Translations under genes and position numbers: made by a program
Notes under the pieces: generated by a model
The model's input: the letters and a program-made list of their open reading frames with translations, nothing else
Database searches by the model: none
What the model was told of the DNA's origin: nothing
In this document: in pieces, positions 23,672-32,600 of the stretch
Position numbering within the stretch: the stretch's first letter is position 1
Layout: each line of letters begins with the position of its first letter
Source of the DNA: an uncultured Clostridia bacterium
Lineage (GTDB): Bacteria; Bacillota; Clostridia; Oscillospirales; Ruminococcaceae
Reading direction: 5' to 3'
Length of the DNA stretch: 59,568 nucleotides
Assembly (NCBI GenBank): GCA_947383835.1
Contig: CANDEV010000014.1
Span: 1 to 59,568 of the forward strand

Positions 23672-25138
23672 TCAAATATTTTTAAAAAATTCCGCAATAC
23701 CGTCCTTTTTAACTATCATTTTATCATACCTCGAAATATATTCATAGGGGAATTTATAATTGAACAGTCTCACGATTTTTCCCGTATCGGTGTTCACAAG
23801 CTTTGTGGAGCCGCCTGCGCCGACTGCAAGAATAGTCTGGGCTTCCTCCATTATGTAAATGTTGTACAGACACTCGTACCCCGCTTTGGCAAAGCCCACG
23901 TTTTCGAGATTTTGGGCAGTGTTTTTCTGCCGATAGAGGTAGTAGGGGATATACCCCGTATCAAGCAGACGCTTCTGCCCGAAATCCACCATTTCGCTTA
24001 TCCTTCCGTCAATATTTTTTTCCTCCTCCGCAAACAGGTTTGAGGAACGCTTTACCGTCAGCGTGTGGATAGTAATGCTTTCGGGGTCAAGTCCGCAAAG
24101 GGTCTCGACGGTGTGTCTGAATCCCTCGGGAGTATCCGTTGGAAGTCCCGCAATGGTGTCCATGTTGATGTTGTCAAAGCCCAGCCGTCTTGCCGATTTG
24201 AAAGCGGAAACAACGTCCTCCGCGGTGTGCCTCCTGCCTATGGCTTTCAGCACGCTGTCGCACATAGTCTGGGGATTTACCGAAATTCTTGTCGCGCCGA
24301 AATCGCGGATAATTTCAAGCTTTTTTTCGGTAATCGTATCGGAACGTCCCGCTTCTACAGTATATTCACGAATTTTTGAAATGTCAAAGTTTTTTTTCAC
24401 AGCCGCCATAACAGCTTCCAATTGCTCCGCAGAAAGAGCAGTGGGAGTACCGCCGCCGATGTAAATTGTGTCCAAACGCAGGTCAAGCTCCCGTGCGATT
24501 TGGGCGGTCTGTTCAATTTCCTCGCAAAGCTTTTTTACGTAATCGGGGAGGAGCTTTTTCGCGCTGCCGCTTTCGATAGAATGGCTTACAAAGGAGCAGT
24601 AGCTGCACCGCGACGGACAGAACGGTATTGAAATATATAAAGAGTATGACCGCTTGTCAAGGGCTTTCAGCGGTTCGGTCTGTGCAATTGCAGTCTGATA
24701 GGCAAGCTCCAGCTTTTGGTCGGAAACGTAATATTCCTTTTTCAGAATATCGAAAATCTCCGTCTTGCTTTTTCCCTCAGCAAGCAAACCGTTCACCTTT
24801 TTTACGGGACGTATTCCCGTGAGACAACCCCATGCAGGGGTAATGCCCGTAAGCCTTTGCATAATTCTGTACAGCATTCTGCAAAGGTCGGCTTCGTCCG
24901 CCTTGTCGTAAAATTCGCCGATCCTTTTGCAAAGCTCTTCTTCAAGTTTTTCACCCATTTTGACTTGTACCGAAAGTCTGTAAGAGCCGTCCCCTAAAAC
25001 TCTTTCAATAAAACATATATCTCCGTCTTGGGGAGGCTGCTCATCAAAAAGAAAATCAAAAGTAATAAGTGGCAGAAAAAGCTTCATTACCGCCTCTATT
25101 TCGTACTTAAATTTGTTGCCGATAAAACAAATAGTCAT
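23672..25138 (-). CDS. hemZ: Coproporphyrinogen dehydrogenase-like radical SAM enzyme HemZ (488 aa)
   Basis: A HemN/HemZ-type radical SAM protein. The 4Fe-4S motif is in SIPFCPSRCSYCSFVSHS (CxxxCxxC, about residue 173), followed by TIYIGGGTPTALSAEQLEAV and NMDTIAGLPTDTPEGF. The ~160-residue N-terminal extension (MTICFIGNKFKYEIEAVMKL) is typical of HemZ and absent from HemN. It follows the MBL gene by 12 bp, a pairing seen in many Firmicutes next to rel. Whether it acts in haem synthesis or as a haem chaperone is not clear from the sequence. Confidence 0.85.
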   Translation of the reverse strand: MTICFIGNKFKYEIEAVMKLFLPLITFDFLFDEQPPQDGDICFIERVLGDGSYRLSVQVKMGEKLEEELCKRIGEFYDKADEADLCRMLYRIMQRLTGITPAWGCLTGIRPVKKVNGLLAEGKSKTEIFDILKKEYYVSDQKLELAYQTAIAQTEPLKALDKRSYSLYISIPFCPSRCSYCSFVSHSIESGSAKKLLPDYVKKLCEEIEQTAQIARELDLRLDTIYIGGGTPTALSAEQLEAVMAAVKKNFDISKIREYTVEAGRSDTITEKKLEIIRDFGATRISVNPQTMCDSVLKAIGRRHTAEDVVSAFKSARRLGFDNINMDTIAGLPTDTPEGFRHTVETLCGLDPESITIHTLTVKRSSNLFAEEEKNIDGRISEMVDFGQKRLLDTGYIPYYLYRQKNTAQNLENVGFAKAGYECLYNIYIMEEAQTILAVGAGGSTKLVNTDTGKIVRLFNYKFPYEYISRYDKMIVKKDGIAEFFKNI

Positions 25139-25150
25139 TATAGTATTCCT

Positions 25151-25798
25151 TTAAAAATCAAACATATTTCCGCCAATGTAAGGGTTATGATTTTTTTCTC
25201 TGCCGAGAGTAGTCTCGTCGCCGTGACCCGACAGTACTCTGTAATTTTCCGTAATCTCGGTAAGCCTTTTCAGACTTTCGGACAACACCTGATAGTTTCC
25301 GTCCGTCATGTCCGTCCTGCCGATAGAGTCGCGGAAAAGCGTGTCTCCGCTGAACATAACATCGTCCGCAATGTAGCAAACGCACCCGCTTGTGTGTCCG
25401 GGGGTGTGTATTACTTTAAATTCAAGCTCGTCCTGACTGATAATATCGCCGTCGCTTACGGCAATTGCCTTGTCGTAATGCTTAACGGGACCGTCCAGAT
25501 ACGCCGCAAAAAATTCGGAAAGATTACCGTGGGAGTCCGTCAGCTTCGGCGCGTCGAATTTGTGAATGTAAACCTCCGCGCCTGTTGCTTCCGCAACCTC
25601 CGCAAGGGACTCGATATGGTCGCAGTGACCGTGGGTAAGCAGTATTTTTTTAAGTTCCGCGCCGCTTTTTTTCACCGCGTCAAAAAGTCTTTCCGCCCCC
25701 TCTGGACAGTCTATCATAACAGCGTTTCCCGCTTCGGAAACGACAATATAGCAGTTTACCTCAAAAGCGCCCTGCGGCGGAACAGATATTATTTTCAT
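25151..25798 (-). CDS. MBL-fold metallo-hydrolase (215 aa)
   Basis: A glyoxalase-II-like metallo-beta-lactamase-fold hydrolase: the metal-binding motif in ILLTHGHCDHIESLAEVA (HxHxDH), a second His in VIHTPGHTSGCVCYI, Asp in VMFSGDTLFRDSIGRTD and a final His in VLSGHGDETTLG. The length and order are those of the YcbL/GloB-like group. It sits between rel and hemZ, a conserved neighbourhood in Firmicutes. The substrate is unknown. Confidence 0.9.
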   Translation of the reverse strand: MKIISVPPQGAFEVNCYIVVSEAGNAVMIDCPEGAERLFDAVKKSGAELKKILLTHGHCDHIESLAEVAEATGAEVYIHKFDAPKLTDSHGNLSEFFAAYLDGPVKHYDKAIAVSDGDIISQDELEFKVIHTPGHTSGCVCYIADDVMFSGDTLFRDSIGRTDMTDGNYQVLSESLKRLTEITENYRVLSGHGDETTLGREKNHNPYIGGNMFDF

Positions 25799-25854
25799 GG
25801 TACTTTTCCTTTCCTAAAACTGACACAATTTATAGTTGACTTACATTATACCAC

Positions 25855-25930
25855 CCCCCTGAGGGGGCATAATAAATTATAAATATGCTGTATTTAACGG
25901 TGGGGGACGATCGCCGCGGGGCGTTCCCCG
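25855..25930. other. G+C-rich spacer with inverted repeats between rel and MBL genes
   Basis: CCCCCTGAGGGGG (25855-25867) and GGGGAACGCCCCGC-type arms on the minus strand (25908-25931) can form hairpins. They may act as terminators or RNA processing signals after rel. No T run is present. Confidence 0.35.
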
Positions 25931-28126
25931 CTATTTGCCGGTACGTTCCACACTTATAACGTTAGACAGCTTTTTCAGCTTCGCCGTGACAGTGTTAAGC
26001 TGTGTAATGCCCGCCGTGGTTATAGTCACAAAAAGACTGCTGTTGCCGTTTTTAAGCTCCTTGACGGAAATTCCCGTAACGGGTATATGCTGCTCCGCAA
26101 GGGTTTTTGAGACCTCCGCCAAAATTTGAATGCTCTCGCTTGCAACAATATCCAGCGTGACCTTGTATATCGGGGACGCATTTGAGGACGAACCTTCCTC
26201 CCAATGGGCTTCAAGCCACCGTTCAGGCTCGCTGCCCGACTTGACCGCATTAACATAATTCACGCAGTCCTTTTTGTGTATCGAAATTCCGTGACCCCTT
26301 GTGACAAAGCCGATAATATCGTCCCCCGGCAGCGGCCCGCAGCACTGTGAAAGCTTCACAAGTACGTTCTCCTGACCGTCAACGATAATTCCGCCCGTAC
26401 TCTTTTTCGGGGTGAACGTTTTTATCGCAGCCTCGTTGCGCTCGTAAAATTTAACGTACTTGTCCTTTAGCCTCTGCATCATGCGGGAAAGTATCACGCC
26501 GCCGTAGCCTATCGCAGCGTAAAAATCATCAAGCGTGGTGCAGTTGTGCCGCTTCATATCGTCCGCAAGGAAGAACGGCAGATCCTCGTCGGGAACTCGG
26601 ATATAATTCCGCTTGAATTCTTTTTCAAGCTCCTCCTTGCCCTTGATAATATTTTCCTTACGGCGCTCCTTTTTGAACCATGAGCGTATCTTGGACTTCG
26701 CCTCGTTGGTCTTGCAAATGTCCAGCCACGCCCTGTTGGGACCGTGATCAGGGTCTTTGGCGGTAATAATTTCAACGATTTCCCCCGTGGAAAGCTGATA
26801 GTCAAGGGAAACAAGCTTGCCGTCCACCTTTGCGCCTTTCATTTTGTTGCCGACCTCGGTGTGTATCGCATAGGCAAAGTCGATTATTGTCGCGCCGCTT
26901 GGCAGGGTTATCATGTCCCCCTTTGGAGTAAAGGCAAAGGTTTCCTCGGGAGCAAGGTCGCTTTTTATGGTGCGGACGATTTCCTCAACATCGTCCGTTT
27001 CCTGCTGCGTCTCAATAATGTGCCTTATCCACGCGAGACGGTTTTCAAGCTTGTCCTTGCCGCTTATGCCCTCCTTGTATTTCCAGTGTGCGGCAATTCC
27101 GAACTCGGCGGTGTGGTGCATATCCCAAGTCCTTATCTGCACCTCAAAGGGTATGCCCTCTCTGCCGATAACGGTAGTGTGCAGGGACTGGTACATATTG
27201 GATTTAGGCGTGGCAATATAGTCCTTGAAACGGTTTGGGATAGGCTTGAACATATCATGTATGATACCCAAGGAGTTGTAACATTCGGGCACAGTGTCAA
27301 CTATTATACGAACAGCATAAATATCGTATATCTCGTCAATGCTCTTATTGTGCATAAAGGATTTTTTATATATGCCGTAAACTGACTTTACCCGTCCGTC
27401 TATCTGCGGCGGCTTGGCAAAATCACCCTCGGCAAAGCGTTCCGCTATCTGCTTTTTTATGGACTCGATAAAAGCCTCACGCTGGTCGCTGCGTATGCTC
27501 ATCATGTGCTCTATCTCGCCGTAAGCGTAAGGATCGAGATAGCGGAACGCCAAGTCCTCGATCTCTTCCTTGATAGTACGCATACCGAGGCGGTGGGCAA
27601 TGGGAGCGTATATGTTCATGGTCTCCAGCGCGGTGTTCCGCTGCTTGTGAGCGGGTCGGAAATGGAGAGTCCGCATATTGTGGAGACGGTCGCAGAGCTT
27701 TATGATAATGACCCGAATGTCCTGTGACATGGCAAGGAGTATCTTCCGCACGTTCTCCGCCTGCTGTTCCTCCTTTGTGAACAGCGGTATCTTGCCCAGC
27801 TTTGTAACGCCGTCCACAAGCATGGCAACGTCCTGACCGAAAAGTTTTTTTATCTCTTCAAGAGTAACGTCGGTGTCCTCCACAACGTCGTGGAGCATTG
27901 CCGCGCAAATGGTGTCGGTGTCCATACCAAGCTCCAAAAGAATATAGGAGACCGCCAGCGGGTGGGTGATATAAGGCTCGCCCGAGGAGCGCACCTGATT
28001 TGCGTGAGCCTTTGCCGCAAACTCATATGCGGAAATTATTTTGCTGAGGTCGTACTGCTTCTCGTCGTCAAGAATTTTTTGTATCAGCATATCTATTGTA
28101 TATACTGTTTCGGGTTTGTTCAACAT
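25931..28126 (-). CDS. relA: Bifunctional (p)ppGpp synthetase/hydrolase, RelA/SpoT family (731 aa)
   Basis: Full-length Rsh enzyme controlling the stringent response. The HD hydrolase domain has HANQVRSSGEPYITHPLAV, MLHDVVEDTDVTLEEIKKLF and IIKLCDRLHNMRTL. The synthetase domain has VKSVYGIYKKSFM and YQSLHTTVIGREGIPFEVQI. TGS (AFTPKGDMITLPSGATIIDF) and a C-terminal ACT domain follow. Both HD residues are present, so both activities are expected. It lies 29 bp after recJ; the apt gene usually found between them in Firmicutes is missing. Confidence 0.95.
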   Translation of the reverse strand: MLNKPETVYTIDMLIQKILDDEKQYDLSKIISAYEFAAKAHANQVRSSGEPYITHPLAVSYILLELGMDTDTICAAMLHDVVEDTDVTLEEIKKLFGQDVAMLVDGVTKLGKIPLFTKEEQQAENVRKILLAMSQDIRVIIIKLCDRLHNMRTLHFRPAHKQRNTALETMNIYAPIAHRLGMRTIKEEIEDLAFRYLDPYAYGEIEHMMSIRSDQREAFIESIKKQIAERFAEGDFAKPPQIDGRVKSVYGIYKKSFMHNKSIDEIYDIYAVRIIVDTVPECYNSLGIIHDMFKPIPNRFKDYIATPKSNMYQSLHTTVIGREGIPFEVQIRTWDMHHTAEFGIAAHWKYKEGISGKDKLENRLAWIRHIIETQQETDDVEEIVRTIKSDLAPEETFAFTPKGDMITLPSGATIIDFAYAIHTEVGNKMKGAKVDGKLVSLDYQLSTGEIVEIITAKDPDHGPNRAWLDICKTNEAKSKIRSWFKKERRKENIIKGKEELEKEFKRNYIRVPDEDLPFFLADDMKRHNCTTLDDFYAAIGYGGVILSRMMQRLKDKYVKFYERNEAAIKTFTPKKSTGGIIVDGQENVLVKLSQCCGPLPGDDIIGFVTRGHGISIHKKDCVNYVNAVKSGSEPERWLEAHWEEGSSSNASPIYKVTLDIVASESIQILAEVSKTLAEQHIPVTGISVKELKNGNSSLFVTITTAGITQLNTVTAKLKKLSNVISVERTGK

Positions 28127-28155
28127 GGGGAATATCCTCCTTTCGCAAATATTGT

Positions 28156-30207
28156 TTATTTTGCTGCTGTCAGGGCTTTCAGACCCTTTAGTATCTCCGA
28201 ACTGTCAAGGTCGGCTTTTTGGGAAACTGTCCTGCTTGTCACCGTCTCGTTGTAATGGTTCACCTCAAACAATCCAAGCTCCTCAAAAATATCAAGAGCA
28301 AGACGGAATTTGCAGTAATTTATGCTTTCGGAGCAAACCGAAAAATAAACGCTGTCAAACGCCGCCGGATTATTTTTCGGTACAGCGCGGTATATCGCCT
28401 CCAGATCCTCCCTTGCGGGGACAATTCGGGGGATAAGACGTTCCTCCGCACCCTCGCCCCGCTTGTACTTTTCGTAGGCTTCCTTTGCCGCAAGGTATTG
28501 ATTTTGGGGTATGCCGTTTTTGCGGTAATCGATTATACGTATATTTACCGAGGTCTGACCGTTGTATGTATTCAGGGACGGATACGCCAGCATATCTATC
28601 ATATCTCCCGCCTTATAACAGAAATCCGCTGTCTTTACGCCGAAAAGCAAGCCGTATACGCCAACGTTCCCGTAGGTAAGCTTCAGCTTAGTGTGCGCTC
28701 CGCCCGACAGGGGGACTACCTCCAATATCCTCACGCCCGGCATTGCAAACAGGGGAGAGGGGTTGCCCTCGCCGCAGGGTTCTAACATTTCCAAGGAGCG
28801 GACGCTTTCCGCCGTCAGTTCCCGCGGCTGCAAAAGCTTGTCGGCGTGAAGCTCCTTTACAGGCATTGACGGAAATTCCTCCGCCGCGTATTTCTGCAAG
28901 GCTTCGTTGAACGAGTTTATATTTTCCTTTTTAAGAGAAAATCCCCCTGCGCCGCTATGTCCGCCGAATTTGTCAAGGTGTTCGGAGCAAGCGGTCAGAG
29001 CCTTGTGTATGGAAAATCCCTCAACGGAACGCGCCGAACCACGGGCAAAGTCCTCGTCGTCTGAAAGTATGAAAACAGGCTTGCCGAACCTTTCAACAAG
29101 CTTTGCCGCAACGATGCCGATAACGCCGTGGTGCCAGCCTTCGCCGTAAAGGAAGATCACTCTTTTATATAAAACATCGGGGTTTTCATTTATGTATGCC
29201 TCAATGACCGACATAATGTCACCCTCTGTCTTTTTTCTTTCGTTGTTGAGATTGTTCAGCCGTCTTGCCATTTCCTCGGCGGAATTTTCGTCCTCGCAAA
29301 GAAGCAGCTCCACAGCTTCGCTTGCCGACCCGAAACGTCCGCTTGCGTTTAACCTTGGCGCAAGTGAAAATGCCGCCGTTGTGGAGGACACGGGCGGCTT
29401 TACCGAAGCCGCAGCCATAAGGGCTTTAAGTCCCGCGTTTTCGGTGTTTTCAAGGTAATGGAGACCCAGCCGCGCTATCTCTCTGTTTTCGCCTTTGAGG
29501 GGAACAATGTCCGCAATGGTGGCGATAGCCGCAAGGTCGGAAAACTGCTCCAATGCGGAGGAACAGTCGCCGCCGTCCATAGCCGCGATAAGCTTCAGCG
29601 CAACGCCGCAGCCGCATAAGTCCTTGAAAGTCGAAAGGTCGTCCTCACGGTGCGGGTCAACCACAGCCGCCGCATCAGGCAGGACTTCTCCGGGCTTGTG
29701 GTGGTCTGTTATGACAAGCTCGACTCCAAGCTCCTTTGCAAGCTCCGCCTCGGCAATTGCCGAAATGCCGTTGTCCACCGTGATAATAAGCTCAACGCCC
29801 TCCTCCGCAAGCCGCCTTAATGCGTCGGCGCAAAGTCCGTAACCCTCGCTGCGCTGATTGATGTAGTATGAAACGTCAGCACCCATGCACTCCAAATATG
29901 AGTACAGCAAAGCCGTAGCGGTGATCCCGTCGCAGTCGTAATCGCCGTAAACGCATATTTTTTTGCCCTCGTCCATAGCCGAAAGAATTATTTCGGACGC
30001 CCTTTTCATATCCTTGATAAGAAAAGGGTCGGAGAGTACGCCGCCGTCTTCGTCACTGTTGTTCTGGTTAAAAAAATCCATAGCCTTTTCCATTGTGTCA
30101 ATTCCCCGCGAAGCAAGCACTCCCGCGCATATTTCGGTAAGCCCGCCCTGCTTTGTCAGTATGTCAACAGCCTGCTGATCGGGCTTTCCGATAGTCCATT
30201 TTTTCAT
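28156..30207 (-). CDS. recJ: Single-stranded-DNA-specific exonuclease RecJ (683 aa)
   Basis: A DHH-family 5'-3' ssDNA exonuclease used in recombination and repair. Visible are motif I YGDYDCDGITATALLYSYL, the DHH motif ELVITDHHKPGEVLPDA, VVDPH, GCGVALKLIAA and the DHHA1 part KFGGHSGAGGFSL, followed by an OB-like domain and a C-terminal extension of ~120 residues, as in other Gram-positive RecJ proteins. It is the first gene of the recJ-rel pair. It is divergent from the phosphate transporter gene. Confidence 0.95.
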   Translation of the reverse strand: MKKWTIGKPDQQAVDILTKQGGLTEICAGVLASRGIDTMEKAMDFFNQNNSDEDGGVLSDPFLIKDMKRASEIILSAMDEGKKICVYGDYDCDGITATALLYSYLECMGADVSYYINQRSEGYGLCADALRRLAEEGVELIITVDNGISAIAEAELAKELGVELVITDHHKPGEVLPDAAAVVDPHREDDLSTFKDLCGCGVALKLIAAMDGGDCSSALEQFSDLAAIATIADIVPLKGENREIARLGLHYLENTENAGLKALMAAASVKPPVSSTTAAFSLAPRLNASGRFGSASEAVELLLCEDENSAEEMARRLNNLNNERKKTEGDIMSVIEAYINENPDVLYKRVIFLYGEGWHHGVIGIVAAKLVERFGKPVFILSDDEDFARGSARSVEGFSIHKALTACSEHLDKFGGHSGAGGFSLKKENINSFNEALQKYAAEEFPSMPVKELHADKLLQPRELTAESVRSLEMLEPCGEGNPSPLFAMPGVRILEVVPLSGGAHTKLKLTYGNVGVYGLLFGVKTADFCYKAGDMIDMLAYPSLNTYNGQTSVNIRIIDYRKNGIPQNQYLAAKEAYEKYKRGEGAEERLIPRIVPAREDLEAIYRAVPKNNPAAFDSVYFSVCSESINYCKFRLALDIFEELGLFEVNHYNETVTSRTVSQKADLDSSEILKGLKALTAAK

Positions 30208-30507
30208 AAGTAACCGTTCTCCACAATATTTAATAACTTTTATTATACCATATTAATGTATAAATAATCAATAGGGGCGGCAAATATTTTGCCTGTATTT
30301 AAAAAATATTTTTTGCGGCATTTGTAGCGGTGCAATAAAACGGCTGTTAAAAGCTGTGGAATTTTGTGCAAAAATGAGAAAATAAATATTGTCATAAAAT
30401 CTGCTTTTATTAATTTTAATTTATGCTATAATTAAAGCGTATGAGTAAAAATGAAGTATAAAAAAGCTTTTGGGAAAAAGCACGTCCCCACAAAAAAGGA
30501 GAACAAT
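30208..30507. other. Divergent intergenic region between recJ and the Na/Pi transporter gene
   Basis: Three hundred A+T-rich bases. A TATAAT at about 30425-30430 (+) may be the -10 of the transporter gene, but the -35 is weak. No other structure is evident. Confidence 0.4.
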
Positions 30508-32310
30508 ATGACAGGTTCGGAAATTCTGCTTATAGCAATTCAGGCTTTCGGCGGCGTTGCGCTGTTTATCTACGGCATGACAATGCTTGGGAGCGGTCTC
30601 GAAAAAATTTCGGGAGGCAAAATGGAGAAGATCCTCTCCAGCCTTACAAGCAACGTCTTTAAAAGCGTGTGTCTCGGCGCGGTTGTCACAGCCGCCGTAC
30701 AAAGCTCCGGCGCGACTACGGTCATAATAGTCGGTATGGTAAACGCGGGGATCTTAAAGCTTTCCTCAGCAATAGGCGTTATCATGGGCGCAAACATCGG
30801 TACTACCGTTACGGGTCAAATACTGCGGCTTGCAGGAATCGAAAGCGGCGGGGACACCAATATTTTTATACAGCTTCTCAATCCCAGATACCTTGCGCCG
30901 ATAATTTCCATAATCGGTCTGATAATTTTCATGCTGTCGAAAAACGATGTAAAAAAGAGCCTCGGCGAGACTCTTATCGGTTTGGGTATCCTTTTCACGG
31001 GTATGCTTTCCATGAGCGACTCAGTTCAGCCTCTTTCGGAGCTTAAGGAATTTCAGCAGCTTTTCGCAACCCTTTCAAATCCTGTTTTAGGCGTTATCGC
31101 TGGAGCGGTCGTTACCGCGCTGCTGCAAAGCTCGTCGGCTGCGGTGGGTATTTTGCAGGCGATCTCTCAAAGCGGCGCGCTTAAAAATTCAGCAGCGTTT
31201 CCCATAATCATGGGTCAGAATATAGGCACCTGCGTGACCTCTATCATTTCGGCGGCTGGGGCGTCCAAAAACGCAAAGCGGGCAGCCGTGGTACACCTAT
31301 ACTTCAACGTCATAGGCACTATCGTGTTCCTTGCGGTAGTTTACACAATTAAAGCAACGGCGGGCTTTGCGTTTTGGGACGAGCCTATCAGCATGGGCGG
31401 TATCGCCAACTTCCACACATTTTTCAACGTTGTGGCAACAATATGCTTCCTGCCGTTTACAAAGCTTTTGGAAAAGCTTGCCTGTCTTACTATACGGGAT
31501 AAGCCCGAGGGCGAGATAAACCCCGACGGTACGGAGGAGATCACCGTAAAAGCGCTGGACGAGCGTCTGTTAAAATCCCCCTCATTGGCAATTCAGCAGG
31601 CGCACAATACCGTTGTTACGATGGGCAGGCTCGCCTTGCAGAATTTTACCGAAATGCGGAAGCTTTTCGGCGGCGATTTTAACGAAAAGACAGTCAGCCG
31701 CTTGAAAGCAAACGAGACGAGCATTGACCGAATGGAGGACAGGCTCAACGCCTATCTTGTAAAGCTCAACGACTGCGGGCTTACGGACTACGAAAACCGC
31801 CGCGTTACCGAGCTTCTGCACCTTACCTCCGAGTTTGAACGAATAGGCGACTACGCCATGAACCTTATCGAAAACGCCGAAAAGCTCAACGATATGGAGG
31901 TATCGTTCTCCGAAAACGCTTTGAAAGAGCTTGGAGTCATATCAGACGCCGTCGAGGAAATTATCGGCATGGCTGTAGATACCGTCAAAAACAACAGCGT
32001 TGCTCTTGCTAAAAAAATAGAGCCTTTGGAGGAAACTGTGGATTACCTTAACGAAATACTGAAAGCGCGGCATATCGAACGGCTTAAGGAGGGCAAATGC
32101 GTTGTTGAAAGCGGCGTGAATTTCCTCGATCTGCTTGTAAATCTGGAAAGGATATCCGACCATTGCTCCAATATTGCTGTGTACGTTATGAGCGCGCAGA
32201 AAAGCAGCTCTATCCTTAACCGTCACGAATACATTCAGGCGCAGCACGAGAACAGCAGCACCGAATACCTTGCTCTTACCGAGCAGTACATGACAAAATA
32301 CAGCGTTTGA
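30508..32310 (+). CDS. Na+/phosphate cotransporter with PhoU-like tail (600 aa)
   Basis: A NptA/YjbB-type transporter. Two inverted repeats each carry the QSS motif: TAAVQSSGATTVIIVGMVNA and TALLQSSSAAVGILQAISQS. About eight to nine hydrophobic segments occupy the first ~330 residues. The C-terminal ~220 residues resemble PhoU (LHLTSEFERIGDYAMNLIEN and LVNLERISDHCSNIAVYV). It imports or balances phosphate; the PhoU tail suggests link to phosphate signalling. The start ATG 30508 (MTGSEILL) follows AAAAGGAG; an upstream Met at 30451 lacks a site. Confidence 0.9.
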   Translation: MTGSEILLIAIQAFGGVALFIYGMTMLGSGLEKISGGKMEKILSSLTSNVFKSVCLGAVVTAAVQSSGATTVIIVGMVNAGILKLSSAIGVIMGANIGTTVTGQILRLAGIESGGDTNIFIQLLNPRYLAPIISIIGLIIFMLSKNDVKKSLGETLIGLGILFTGMLSMSDSVQPLSELKEFQQLFATLSNPVLGVIAGAVVTALLQSSSAAVGILQAISQSGALKNSAAFPIIMGQNIGTCVTSIISAAGASKNAKRAAVVHLYFNVIGTIVFLAVVYTIKATAGFAFWDEPISMGGIANFHTFFNVVATICFLPFTKLLEKLACLTIRDKPEGEINPDGTEEITVKALDERLLKSPSLAIQQAHNTVVTMGRLALQNFTEMRKLFGGDFNEKTVSRLKANETSIDRMEDRLNAYLVKLNDCGLTDYENRRVTELLHLTSEFERIGDYAMNLIENAEKLNDMEVSFSENALKELGVISDAVEEIIGMAVDTVKNNSVALAKKIEPLEETVDYLNEILKARHIERLKEGKCVVESGVNFLDLLVNLERISDHCSNIAVYVMSAQKSSSILNRHEYIQAQHENSSTEYLALTEQYMTKYSV

Positions 32311-32314
32311 TCTT

Positions 32315-32417
32315 ATACTAATTTGCGACTAAAAAGCGTGTAAAAAATCAAGCAAAATTTTGCGCGTGTGATTTTTGTGCAGATTTTTTACCTACGCTTT
32401 TAGGAGCAAATTAGTAT
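32315..32417. repeat. 103-bp palindromic repeat, copy 1
   Basis: The ends ATACTAATTTGC and GCAAATTAGTAT pair, and the arms continue through AAAAGCGT and TAAAAAATC to an internal loop with its own TTTTGCGCG hairpin. It starts 5 bp after the Na/Pi gene stop. Its reverse complement is almost identical to copy 3. Confidence 0.85.
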
Positions 32418-32418
32418 T

Positions 32419-32522
32419 ATACTGATTCACGACCTGAATGTGTACAAAAAATTCAAGCAAAATCTTGCATATATGGATTTTGCGCCGAATTTTTTGTCTG
32501 CACATTGGGAGTGAATCAGTAT
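32419..32522. repeat. 104-bp palindromic repeat, copy 2 (divergent, compensated)
   Basis: Same architecture as copy 1, directly adjoining it, but with different arms: ATACTGATTCAC pairs with GTGAATCAGTAT. Arm changes are largely matched on both sides, so the pairing is kept while the sequence drifts. Confidence 0.8.
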
Positions 32523-32531
32523 TATAAAAGC

Positions 32532-32570
32532 TTTGCCCCCCTGATTCGGTTACAGAATCAGGGGGGCAAA
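32532..32570. terminator. Bidirectional terminator
   Basis: TTTGCCCCCCTGATTC (32532-32547) pairs perfectly with GAATCAGGGGGGCAAA (32555-32570). It lies between the convergent Na/Pi transporter and ABC exporter genes. Confidence 0.85.
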
Positions 32571-32600
32571 CATTTGCAAAATATATATGCAATTGAAATA

